Assembly (NCBI GenBank): GCA_020650975.1
Contig: JAIPMN010004245.1
Location: forward strand, 1 to 42,831
Reading direction: 5' to 3'
Length of the DNA stretch: 42,831 nucleotides
DNA from: Apostichopus californicus
Taxonomy: Eukaryota > Echinodermata > Holothuroidea > Aspidochirotida > Stichopodidae
Positions 1 to 12,600 of the stretch are shown in pieces. A program made the translations under genes and the position numbers. The number at the start of each line of letters is the position of its first letter. Positions within the stretch are counted from its first letter, which is position 1. The notes below the pieces were generated by a model. The model had not been told where the DNA came from. It saw only the letters and a list, made by a program, of their open reading frames with translations, and ran no database searches.

Positions 1-339
1 AAATGTTCGCTGCTCGCCCCAATGAAAAGAAATATAGGCTAATTTGAGGTTCAAATGATGCTGTAAAGGAGGTTTTATACTCTATTATGCTAAATGCTAA
101 AGAAATGATAGTTGCTAAGTCAAAATTTGATGCAAATTTTTTTATGTATACTTGACAATTACAATGCGTTTTTTTTCGGACGCTTGTGCGGGTCAGCGGG
201 TTTGAGTGTTAGAATGCGGGTCTAATTACCGCGAATTGCGGGTCAGTTGGGAGCTCTGCGTTTAATTTTAAACCAGAAAACGAAAAGGTTTAGACTAGTC
301 TACCACTGCTATTCCTCTCGATTTTTTTAATTTCCAATC

Positions 340-440
340 ATATGATTTAGCGGATGTTCGGAAACACTTTTTGGCTCACCTTTGGGAGGGGCCATGGCCC
401 CCCTTGGCCCCCCCCCTTGGATCCGCCAGTGCCAGTGGTA
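340..440 (-). repeat. Poly-C/G-bearing dispersed repeat fragment
   Basis: Read on the minus strand it begins near 437 with ctggcggatccaaggggg and continues through G-rich blocks interrupted by ccatgg. This composition, an otherwise AT-rich window broken by C9/C10 runs next to a ggatcc motif, resembles the ends of non-autonomous transposons seen in marine invertebrates. No terminal repeat or target duplication was found, so the family is unassigned. Confidence 0.35.
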
Positions 441-1689
441 ACGTCGTACGCACATGAGTGGGCTGTTCAACGACGAAGCAAATAACGTTAGCATTCGGTT
501 CCAGCTCATGTAATTGTTGCAGCTTGCAGCACCAATTGAAGAAACCGACATTAGGAGATACATATCACAGATGGGTGCCCTACACACCGCGACCCATACA
601 CTCACCCCGAATATACATAGAAGACACTATGGGAACTCGTGAAAATCTCGGTGTATTTTGACGGGTTGAAGTTACCGATATATCTGCGATATGGATCTGA
701 TATTCCTATTGAATTAAGTTGGATTTGTGTAATTTAAATACCTACACCGCGTGCATGCAGATAGTTTATACGTTCAGGCTATTCGTTAACATATATGTGA
801 CTATATAGCTTGAACATCATTGTTTCATTTGACAACACATTTCCTCCAACATATGTACAACCGGACCCCTATCCCTACAAGCGAACCTGACCAGAGGTCA
901 GTGAATTGCCACGACATATACATTACTCAGGCTGCTGTTACTATGCATCAACAAATATACGTCCCCATATGTGAAAAAAACTTCGTTACATAAAACACTA
1001 TGTGATGATGTGGGTTTGACCATGGAGGTAAAGGTTTGACCTAAAGATCGAGGCACATTTTCGATTGATTTTGGTTATATACGCAACGGCTGACTATCCC
1101 TTTATCTGCTTTGTTTGATCGTGAGCACAAAAGATTAACAATATGTTATTGTAAAAAGGTCTTCCAGTGTTTGTGTCATTTTTATCTCTGCAAGTCACGG
1201 TCATCAACTTACGACCAAAAGTTTGCACATGACCTCCAGTTTCGTACATAGTCTCCACGACGACTTCTTTTACACAACGAATACATTGTACGCAGTTACA
1301 AAATTAATACACACCTCCTTGGCCTGTCCTTGACGGCTACCATATTAACATTTCAAAGAATTGATAGTTAAAATACCAGGGGCGACGATCCAGGGTCGTA
1401 TAATAATCCGATAGAAACAGCTGTCTGTTGCCATACGAAAACCTTTCGTAACTTATGAATTGACTGGAGGAGTAAAGTGATCATGTATACTTTCACGTTA
1501 ATTGGTTATCCTTTATCGAAGAAAATAACTAGTTCTGTCAGGTGAAGAGAAAAGTTGGTATTATCATAACATAATCACGACGTGCTGACTTTCCGATCAG
1601 AAAGTGATAATTCTGGGTATAATTTCCTTGGTTTACATGAGCAAGATCGAGTTAAACTTGAAAAGTGTATTATGTAACCAACTCAATTG

Positions 1690-1815
1690 CGCACGCGGAG
1701 TGGCCCGTGATAGTAGTGTTCAGTTTGATTATCTCCGTAACAAAAGCACTCTCGTTGGCAAGCTACTCAGCGGCAATCAGCAGCAAGAAGCCAGTGAAAT
1801 CTGTTGAAAATTAAG
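1690..1815 (+). other. Possible non-coding first exon of the photolyase gene
   Basis: A locally GC- and CpG-richer block ends in a strong donor (ttaag then GTGAGC, exon end 1815). The photolyase coding exon 1 is itself preceded by a good acceptor (ctttgtag, ending 3603) only 15 bases before its ATG, so an upstream 5' UTR exon is required if that acceptor is used. This block is the best candidate I see. It is not proven by sequence alone. Confidence 0.3.
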
Positions 1816-2469
1816 GTGAGCCAAAAGTATAACTTAGTGTCTTGATTTCTTCGGACCTAACACACATTTTAAGGGAGCTCCTGCAGCCAGCCCAAACACT
1901 CTTGCTTTTCAGCTAGCCATAGACTAGTTAGACCAATTTAGTACTGAAGGCCTTACAGTGGGCTAGGCTTTGTAACTAATAGTTTATGACTATGGTAGTT
2001 TAACTAAGTCACATAAATTATAATACACTATATTGTGCATATTATCATGAGTTAAAAATGCAAAACAAAGCACAGGCCTTATAACTATTAATGGCTGTTT
2101 GACTGCAACTACTAGGAACAAAGTAGACACGGTGAACTATATTGTACACTATTCCAGGTAACTGAGGTTATAGCCTAGGCCCAGGTTGTCAGTCTATTTA
2201 TATACCACATGATACTGCACTCAGCATTTTCTTTTAAATAATTGAATTTTAAATCTTATTTCAGTCTTTTACATCAAAGGTTTACAACCATGCACTTGCT
2301 TTAAAAGAGGCTAGAGTGATTAAATCTTGGACTATTTATATTGGCTGTAACACAATCACTCACACAACACATGTAGAGCCAAGTTATAATAGCCTGACAA
2401 TTATCAAGATTTTAAACAAACAAACTATTGTATATCTATATTGTAACTTTAAAGAGCTTCTAGATGGTT

Positions 2470-2803
2470 GTTTAAAGGCATTGAAGACTGCGCACAAAGA
2501 AACGTCTCATGCCGATAATCTGACCTAGTTTTGAATGAGGTGTACAGAAGTGTTAGACACCACCATCGATCCCAGAAATACACACACAGCTTACTACCAC
2601 GGTAATTAGACACTAGTGCACAGTTAATACAGCAGCTACGGTCAATACCAATTACCAACAACACAGTGTACATAGCAGCGATGGACATCTCAGGTCTAGA
2701 TAAAAGATACAAGGTATCATGTTTCATTACTTGCAAGCAACGGAAATTTAACTTTTTCATATGGCGGCACGCGTTTTGGGGCGAGTCTTCAATGCCTTTA
2801 AAC
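2470..2803. mobile_element. Short inverted-repeat transposon (MITE), copy 1
   Basis: The element starts gtttaaaggcattgaagact (2470) and ends with the reverse complement agtcttcaatgcctttaaac (2784-2803), a 20-base perfect terminal inverted repeat. It is about 334 bp with no transposase. Both ends carry TTTAAA, so target duplication and terminal repeat cannot be told apart. A second, shorter copy lies at 17408-17579 in the opposite relative orientation. The family is unassigned. Confidence 0.8.
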
Positions 2804-3618
2804 AAGAATTATGCAGATCAGCTTAAAGTCTCAATACGTGATTGCTGATGAATTTTGGAAAACAAACTTCTATTCGAGCAGATTCAATGTTTCTTATTCT
2901 AAATGCACTCTGACCAGGTGGGTTTCATGGAGAAAAGCTGTCACAATTGAAAGCAAGAAATGTATTTTCTGTTGCCCTTATGGCGCGAACGATTTACCGT
3001 AAAATCACTGCGACCGCCCATATCAGCATGTTCATTACACAAATGTAACTTATATATGTACTTGTATTGTCCACTTTTTTGATCCAATTCCATGGAGGAA
3101 ACATCTGGATCACCTGTTTATTCATTGCAATGGAAGAAAATGACACAATTTTGCAAGCTTCTTCGGTAAGACCGAAAGAAAGATACTATTCAAGAGACCT
3201 AACACAGCCTAGCCGCGAAAGTGAAAGTTTGATAGGCCTAACGGTCGTAAACAAAACAGATATTTGGTTGGCGCATGATCTGTTGGGCTGGGCTTGCAAA
3301 TTTTGATCAAAGTTTGTAGAATCTACGGACTTGTTAAAAAATCTGGCGAATTTTATTCAGCTCAAAATGTTAAACGACAGACTAATCAATAAAAATATAA
3401 ATTAATATTAATATGAAAATTGCATAGAACAGTGTCAGTTAACTGAGCTTTCAGGGCAGTAAGTTGGAAAGGTCGAAGTCTAAATTTGGCAAAACACACA
3501 TTGAGACTTTAAAATAATTTAAACAATTAAAACAAGCTTTTGAATTTCTTGAAGTTGGTTACTGTGCACTGTTTATTTTATACTGTTAGGAATATCTTTG
3601 TAGGCTCCAAAACTAATC

Positions 3619-6600
3619 ATGGCAGAAACAGACAAAGGCCAGAAGAGACAAGCAGAGGCTGACAATGGAACAACTGAGGAGAAAAAATTAAAAGCAGATA
3701 CAGAACAGGTAACAAAACCCATCTTTGCAAAAAAAACCTTGTTTCACTTATCATGATGGAGATAAATATACTGTAAGCCAGCCCATGTAGATATGTGACT
3801 TGGCAGTTACCATCTATGTCAGATCATTACAAGTTGTGTTGTTCATATATGTGTGCCTCGTTACCCTTATAAAACGATGCAAATTAATGTTTTACATGGC
3901 AAACCACCAATGTGTGAAATGTTATGCCACTTGAGACCAGATGCGATGGTACTATATCTAGGCTATTTTTTTTGTATATATTTTCCTATACAGGCCAGTG
4001 AGTCACTTTTGTCAAAAGTTGCTCATTTGAGAGAGGAGTGTGCGGGGTCCATTGCAGACTTCAACTTCAATAAAAAGAGAGTCAAGGTTGTATCTGATGT
4101 CAAAGATATGCCAGAAGAAAATGAGGGTATCCTTTACTGGATGATGCGTGACCAGAGAGTTCAGGGTAAACAGCATATTTAATATATACTGACTGTGAGG
4201 AGGCAGTAAACTGCTCCCATTCCTCCCAAATATGTCAGACATATTCAGGTGTGTAGCCAAGGGGGGGGGGGGGAAGGGGGCAGTCCCCCTCCCACCCTTG
4301 AGCATATTTTTTTTGTATGTTCTTATGATATCGCTAGTAATTTCAAAGAGAAAATGCTAAGATGCAACTTACAAGGCCTGGGAAGTGCCATTTCCAGCGA
4401 TCTGGGAGGCATTTTCAGCCAAAATTGTCTTGTACCAACCATTGTGGCGCTATGCTTAGATAGTTTGCAATAACGTATCTACGGCTCTGAAAGTTTGCCT
4501 ACAAGTTTCGCCCCTATAATGGCAAATTCCTCGCTACGCGCCTGGACATATTTAATTACAGACCTGGCAAAATCAGTGTTTGGATCCTGTATTTAGTGAA
4601 AGAAGGTGCCTGGGACACAAGAATTGATAGATATCAAATAAGCTGGCTATGGAAAAGCAAAGTCTTGATAAAAAAGTAACAAATGCCCAAAATATCCCTC
4701 TGTTCACTTTGCTTTGAACAAAGTTATAATTTGGTACTAAGTTTTAATGCCCAAAAACTTCAGTAGAAACAGCTTAGGTCATTCCCCACTGGACACTCCC
4801 TTCCTGAACCTTGGACATCATAATTAATACTGTTTCTTACTCTGTTCCACAGAATATATTATTTCCCTAAGACATTGTCTGCTCTGACTGTTCTTAAAAA
4901 CTAGTAACAAGTTCAAAGACTAGATTCGTAAGGATGTTTAATTTGACTCAAAAGTTGTCATTATTATCCGTTTGAACATGGATTGCAAATTCTAACGGAT
5001 CAGAGTTGAAGTATACACATAGGTCAGAATAATAGAACATCCATGTTAATTTTGATGTTCAAAAGAAGATGTGAATTACTTTGCATTTTTGCTTTTTGTT
5101 TTAATTTAAATAGATAACTGGGCAATGTTGTATGCTCAAAGACTGGCCCTGAAACAAGAAGTTCCTCTCCATGTCTGTTTTTGTCTGGACCCATCTAACC
5201 TTCTTCCGCTGCGTCAACACAGTTTTATGCTGAATGGCCTCAAAGAGGTGGAACAGGTACATATATATATATCTGTATATTTGGGAAATGACATACTAAA
5301 TGATGAATTGATGTATATGAATTTGGGAAAACTCAACATGTAGCAAATTCAGTTGGCTTGCTTTTGCCAAATTTATGCCTCTTGATGTAATGGAGATTCT
5401 CACACATTTGGGGATTGTGTTGATTGGTAGATTCATTATCTCTGACATGGAACCCATATTCCTGAGATCCCAGGTTTAACAGGGAGAGATTTATGGAAGT
5501 GCATGTTGAAATACATGTTTTGATTTAGATGGAGTTTAATCAGAGGCCTTCAGAATTTTTCAAGGAGTAAAGCAAAGATATAGTGCAGGGATCTAAATGT
5601 AAGGTGATTTTTTTTATCAGGCCGTCTGGGAACTTGATGTTTGTGCTGACCCCTTGTGATGACTGTAAGGATCATTTATACCTTGACTGTTCATTAAAAC
5701 TGAGGGGTTGTATTTTTAAGGGCCTCTTAGTGTTTTTGGTTGTTCTATGTTTCATGGATGATCATCAAATGCCTTGGTTTAGAATACCCATACAATCTAG
5801 CAAGAAGCATTTTGCAGAGAAAAATCCAATGCCAGAAAGGAAAAATGGAACTTGAGGGAATTGGAAATTGGGAAATTTATCACCCTGAAGTATAGAATGA
5901 TATTTCCATGTGAATTTATGCTATGAAAGTATTGAATGATTTGGGGTTCCCTCTATTTGTAGTTTGTAAACAATGACAGTTTACCTTCAAGCTGTCTCTG
6001 TAAACGGAGGTACAAGGGCCTTTTTACAAATTCATGGATATTTCCAGGACATTATAGAAAACCCGGGAAAAAATGTTTGGGGACGACTTTCTTCAGGGGA
6101 CAGCATGTTATATATAGGGACTGTCCCCGGAAATACAAAAAAACAACTGGTCACCTTATCTAAGAGTGACTCATCTTACCAGTGTGTACAAGAATAATGT
6201 AGATATTATGGTTTAAGATTCAAAAAACCTTCCAAATTGCCTCACAAAATATGAACATGAAAATATTCCCTGCTCAACTCATTTTACTTTTTTTATGATA
6301 TGAATTTCTAGGAACTGAGCAAGCTGGACATCTCCTTCCATCTTTTGATTGGAGAAACTGCAGAGACAATTGCCAAGTTTGTTGGAGAGAAGAACATTGG
6401 AGGGCTTGTGGCAGATTTCAGTCCATTGAGGAAACCGCAAGAATGGGTCCAAGATGTGGCCAAGGCAATACCAAACAATATCCCTTTCTGTCAGGTTAGG
6501 AAAATATAAAAAATGTAACCAAAAATGCAAGGCTTAAAGGGATAAACAGCACAGATGACAAATTACCATGGCGATTACTCCACTCTCTCCCCCATCCCCC

Positions 6601-9600
6601 ACCCCACCTCCTTCACCACTTCATGGAACCTTAACATATTTGATGAAGGTATGATTCCTACAGGCACTACAATGCAGTAACGACTTTTCATGTTATCTGT
6701 TGAATCAAGGTGATATGTCACATGATCCAGGAAATAGATGCATGATTTCACAGGTCATGGATATGTCATGGTTAAGGCATGCAATTCACTGGAAGCAATT
6801 CAGGTCCTGGATACTTTTCTGTATATAGTTGAACTAAGTAGCCGTTTGACAAAGTTCTGCAAAAGTTGTTTCATATCCAAAGTGATTCAAGCTATTGCTT
6901 TACTCTGTTCGTAAGACTCCTTGAACCTACCCTCTGTCCCTCCCTCCTCCCACTCCATCCCCAAAAAATAAATCTTCAATGTTGACATGGTAAATAGAAA
7001 CTTGATGAACTGAGTATGAGAAGCATTGGAAGTTAAGAAAGAGAAGAGTTGGGAAAATTTGTTAGTTTTGTCTTTTCAACTTATTTAATTTCTGACAGCC
7101 ATGTAAAACCATGCCTTCATCATGGCTGAAAGTATAAACACGGACATTGCTGCCAAAGGCTTAAAGGTGGTAATGTTTAGTGTTTATTCACAGAGTGGAA
7201 TGTAATTTACAATGCCAGTCACTTGGTTGGTCTCCCGTCCTCTCCAAAACAATTCGGGCTCCCCCCCCCCGACCCACCCGCTAAAAGGAATTAGGAGTTG
7301 CGATGTGTTCACCTTTCCTCTCTCCACAGTTTTGTTTTCTACAAGCACCTGCACAGTAGTCATTTTCTCAGTTTTCAACGAACAAATTCAAAAGTTGTGG
7401 ACCCATTGCATTGTTTCAAGGGTAGATCCAGTGAAATCGAGCCCCATTTCTAATTTTTTTTAGCCTCACGTATTATTTCATTTTACCAAAGCCTTATCAT
7501 ACATTGCTGTTATGGTGGTAATTTAGGTACCAACCATTCAGTACGTTTCCACACCTTTTCTATTTCTTCCTTTGTGATGATGTGATTATTCTACAAACTT
7601 CAAAACCTACTTTTGAAATACATAAGGTCATTTAGTCTGTTTTGCTGTTGTTGATATTTAAATGTTTTAGTGCTTTTCAAGAGTCTTGAAAAATATGGAA
7701 CATTTAGAACATTCAGATAAATACATTGCTGGAATCTCTTACCTATACTATATTCTTGAAAAGCACTAAAACATTTAAAAAGCGCTCTTGTAAAGCGCTC
7801 TTGAACATGCTTAAGCATGTAAAGAGCGCTATATAAATCTGGTAAATAATAATAATTTACTTGGCAGGTGGATGCGCATAACATCATTCCCTGTTGGGTC
7901 ACTTCAGAGAAACTAGAGTATGCTGCTAGAACCATCAGACCAAAGGTACACAAGCAACTTGGATCGTTCCTGACAGAATACCCACCAGTCACTGTTCATC
8001 CGCACAAAGCAACGACAAAGACTGAGGTATGGCTTGAGAGAATACCATGAAAAATTGTTTTTTCTGCTACTTGATTTAGCCTTCAAATTAATCATTATTT
8101 CTGATTAGGTTCTCCATTTACTCAGCACAGGTTTATGTCTATCTTTTGAGGTTGTTGCTTTAAGACAACTGTTCTGAATTAGCTCAAATATTTTAAAGAT
8201 CCCAAACTTCCTGTTAAAATGCAGGCCTTTAGCTTAACTCCCACCCTTATAAGCAAGTTTTTTAAAGAAAAAGTATTTTAATGTCATGTAAAGTTTATAG
8301 CCATGTGTAAATTATTCTCACAGCAACTCCATCTACCTGTGCAAATGGTGTATTAATTCTCACTTGTCAACTATTGTGAATCTATAGCTTCTTAATATTC
8401 TTGTTTATCAATATCAACATGACTGCATTTGTTTTCCAGATGGTGAATTGGGATGAGCCCATGAACGATCAGAAGTTGGACCGTTCCATTACAGAGGTAG
8501 ATTGGGCAACCCCTGGTTCCACTGCAGCCTTGGACATGCTAGAATCTTTCGTGAAGGACAGACTGAAAGTATTTGCTACCGAGAGGAATGATCCTACCAA
8601 AGAAGCCTTGAGTAATATCTCACCTTGGCTTCATTTCGGTGAGCAAGAATTTTGACATAGCACCTTCTTGTCTTTCCTTGTATACTTTGCATCACTGCAA
8701 TTAGTTGTGTCACTGACAAGTAGCATTTCGGCAGAGAGTACCATCCAGATGGTGAACCAACCTTTGACCTACTTTCCCACACTCACCCTCACCCCACCCG
8801 TTTCACACCTGAGTTTGCTTTATGATACCATTTGTTGAGCTGGATTGTTAAGGCATCCTAATGGGAAAGGAAAACTTACACTAGAGATGTACTTGGGAGT
8901 TGGACTCCTGGTTATATAAAATTTGTTTTAAAAAAAATTCTGTTTTGACACTTTGAGATCATCCTTACTTGATTGTCCAATATTGTAGGGCCCAGAAAAA
9001 TATCAGATAAATTGTCTTCTCACTTTTATAATAAACATTAAAACAAATATGAAGATTGCAAAAGGAATGCCCTACATAAATAGGACATAATTGGCAATAT
9101 AGCTGGATTAGGCCTTGGTCTCTATGCCTCTGCGAGCTTCCTCCAAGATCTAATAGATAAAAAATCCTTGTGCTATTATTATTTCTGTATGATTCTGGCA
9201 ACTGTTTTTCCGAAATCTTATCAATTCCTTCAGGTCAAATCGCTGCACAACGATGTGTTTTAGTGGTTAAACAATTCAAGAATAAGTACAAGGATTCTGT
9301 CGATAGTTACATTGAAGAGCTGGTCGTTCGAAGGGAACTGGCCGAGAATTTCTGTTTCTACAACGAAAAGTACGACTCCATTGAAGGTTGGTATTTTGCT
9401 AAATCTGGATTTATTCACCAAACAACAAACATTATGAAGAAGGTACGCAACTAATACCATCTGAAATGTAATGTGTTAAATATTCTGTCACAAGTGGGCC
9501 CCTGTTTAAAATCTCTTCAGAGTATGTATGTTTTACCTGTTCCTTGCTGAGAGGTTCTGCAGGTGGCAGCATTAAGAGGGATTTGAAAACCAGGTCATGT

Positions 9601-12600
9601 GGTCCATAGGCTGCCCTCTGTCAACCGGTTGTTTAAAGGCAAATACTCTATCCTAGCTTAATCAGGAAGTTTTCAGGAGAGCAATGCGGTGACAAACTTG
9701 CTCTCCTTGTCTAGCTTATCCTTCTGTCATTCTTATTCTGGTCATTTTGGTCGAGTTTATAATGCTGGGCTGAACGTACAGTTTTTCACTTACATATCCT
9801 CAAGATTTTCATATCATCGGCTGCTTGAGTATCAGTGTAGAATGCAGTAAAGGAGAGTAAAGTTTGTCATTGCATGTACTTGGCAGTAGGAATAGCAGGG
9901 TGCCTAACGTGAAAAGACATACAAATTAGCCTATAACACAATTTTGGACTATTCCATATGATAGTGTCAGATATATTCATTTCACGTTATTTGGTTGCCG
10001 AATGTTTGTCAATTGAATTGTCACAGACAATTTTTGTCTGCTTGATATACTTTCATGTCATAATTTCATTATTTTTGTCGTCTCCTATAAAGGAACAAAC
10101 GAATGGGCTAAGAAAACTCTTGAGGTTCACGCAGGTGACGAAAGGAAGTACGTCTACACAAAAGAACAGTTTGAAGAAGGGAAAACTCACGAAGACCTCT
10201 GGAATGCCGCGCAGGTATGATCGCTATTTTCTTGGGCATGTTCTATCAAAGTTAGGGTTTTAAAAATTTCGTTAAGAGAAAATTTGTATCCATCTTTCCC
10301 ACATAAACATCAAGTAAAATTGTCTCTATTTCAGTGGTTTTCATGAATGCAACTAGATCATAGATTTTATCACCAGGTATCCCAAAAGTTGGCAATATTT
10401 CATACAAATTTATGAATCTGTTTTCTTCCTGTGTTAAAACAATGTAATTAGCCATTACTTAGCATATCTATTGTTTTTTTATAATATTTTTTGCCTCCAT
10501 GCTGAGTGCTATGAACTTGTATCAGAATTGTATACAAGTCACCTAATGAAAGATCAACTGCAATCATATAAGCAGTACTCCTTGTCGAGCCTTTGACTCC
10601 AGGCAAGTCACTGAACGTATGTTTCCTCTGCGGAAAAACTTGTCACACATATGTTCTAGTCAGTTCAATTTTGATATCTAGTGACTCAACGTCAAATTAC
10701 AACAACAACCTGAAATGAGTGTTGATAATTGTCTGGAGATCATTTATTTCACAAGGTATGTCAATATATTTGTCCTGCTGGATATTCATACTGCCTTATT
10801 TTGCAATCAATGCCTGCTGCACAAGACCACCAGTAAGGAGAGAAGTTATCAATGCCATCATTTTGCTTATAATGGTTTGCTTCAATCAATCAGACTCAAC
10901 TAGTACAAGAAGGTAAGATGCACGGATTCTTGAGGATGTACTGGGCCAAGAAGATCCTAGAATGGAGCAAGTCACCCCAAGAGGCCTTGGATATTGCAAT
11001 TTATCTCAATGACAAATACAGCTTGGATGGTCTTGATCCTAATGGGTACACCGGTGAGTGTTCATGCTGTCTAATATTAACTTGAATAAATCTATCGCTA
11101 TAGCATTGCCGTAAATACCGTTGATGTTACATGCATCAGTTGGCTGTAAATATACAAATGTTATAGCCTCTGGTTGATTGCAATTTCCATATACATTGTC
11201 AGAGAAGTAGCTATATTTGTTGAATATACATTGAGCTCTATACATTGAGCTCTATACATTGAGCTACGTTGAGCTATAACTCTATATAGCTACTTCTCTG
11301 ATACGTTGAGCTATAACTCTATACTACAGCTCCATTGAGCTACAGCTCTATACATTGAGCTACGTTGAGCTATAACTCTATACTGCAGCTCTGTACTACA
11401 GCTCCATATGTATCGAGCTACAGCTCTATACATTGAGCTACGTTGAGCTATAGCTCTATACTGCAGCTCTGTACTACAGCTCCATATGTATTGAGCTACA
11501 GCTCTATACATTGAGCTATAGCTCTCTATACTGCAGCTATGTACTACAGCTCCATATGTATTGAGCTACAGCTCTATACATTGAGCTACGTTGAGCTATA
11601 GCTCTATACTGCAGCTCTGTTCTACAGCTCCATATTGAGCAACAGCTCGATACATCGAGCTACGTTGAGCTATAGCTCTATACTGCAGCTCTGTACTACA
11701 GCTCCATATGTATTGAGCTACAGCTCGATACATCGAGCTACGTTGAGCTATAGCTCTATACTGCAGCTCTGTACTACAGCTCCATATGTATTGAGCTACA
11801 GCTCTATACATTGAGCTACGTTGAGCTATAGCTCTATACTGCAGCTCTGTACTACAACTCCATATGTATTGAGCTACAGCTCTATACATTACACTACGTT
11901 GAGCTATAGCTCTATACTGCAGCTCTGTACTACAGCTAGATATGTATTGAGCTACAGCTCTATACATTGAGCTACGTTGAGCTATAGCTCTATACTGCAG
12001 CTCTGTACTACAGCTAGATATGTATTGAGCTACAGCTCTATACATTGAGCTACGTTGAGCTATAGCTCTTTACTGCAGCTCTGTACTACAGCTAGATATG
12101 TATTGAGCTACAGCTCTATACATTGAGCTACGTTGAGCTATAGCTCTATACTGCAGCTCTGTACTACAGCTAGATATGTATTGAGCTACAGCTCTATACA
12201 TTGAGCTACGTTGAGCTATAGCTCTTTACTGCAGCTCTGTACTACAGCTAGATATGTATTGAGCTACATCTCTATACATTGAGCTACGTTGAGCTATAGC
12301 TCTAATACTGCAGCTCTGTACTACAGCCCAATATGTATTGAGCTACAGCTCTATACATTGAGCTATGTTGAGCTATAGCTCTAATACTGCAGCTCTGTAC
12401 TACAGCTCCATATGTATTGAGCTACAGCTCTATACATTGAGCTACGTTGAGCTATAGCTCTAATACTGCAGCTCTTTATTACAGCTCCATATGTATTGAG
12501 CTACAGCTCTATACATTGAGCTACGTTGAGCTATAGCTCTAATACTGCAGCTCTGTACTACAGCTCCATATGTATTGAGCTACAGCTCNNNNNNNNNNNN

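Larger units (their letters stand above)
1..3603. other. Upstream intergenic / 5' leader region of the photolyase gene
   Basis: No protein-coding gene is visible here; the open frames are short and match nothing I recognise. The stretch holds a GC-richer patch near 176-255 with the motif gcgggtc repeated three times, a poly-C-bearing dispersed repeat (about 340-440), a possible non-coding first exon (about 1690-1815) and a MITE (2470-2803). The remainder is AT-rich DNA without recognisable structure. Confidence 0.6.

Noticed and set aside
1604..1807. 67-codon plus-strand frame as a small gene
   Set aside because: It overlaps the candidate non-coding first exon, has no recognisable domain, and stops before the donor at 1815.
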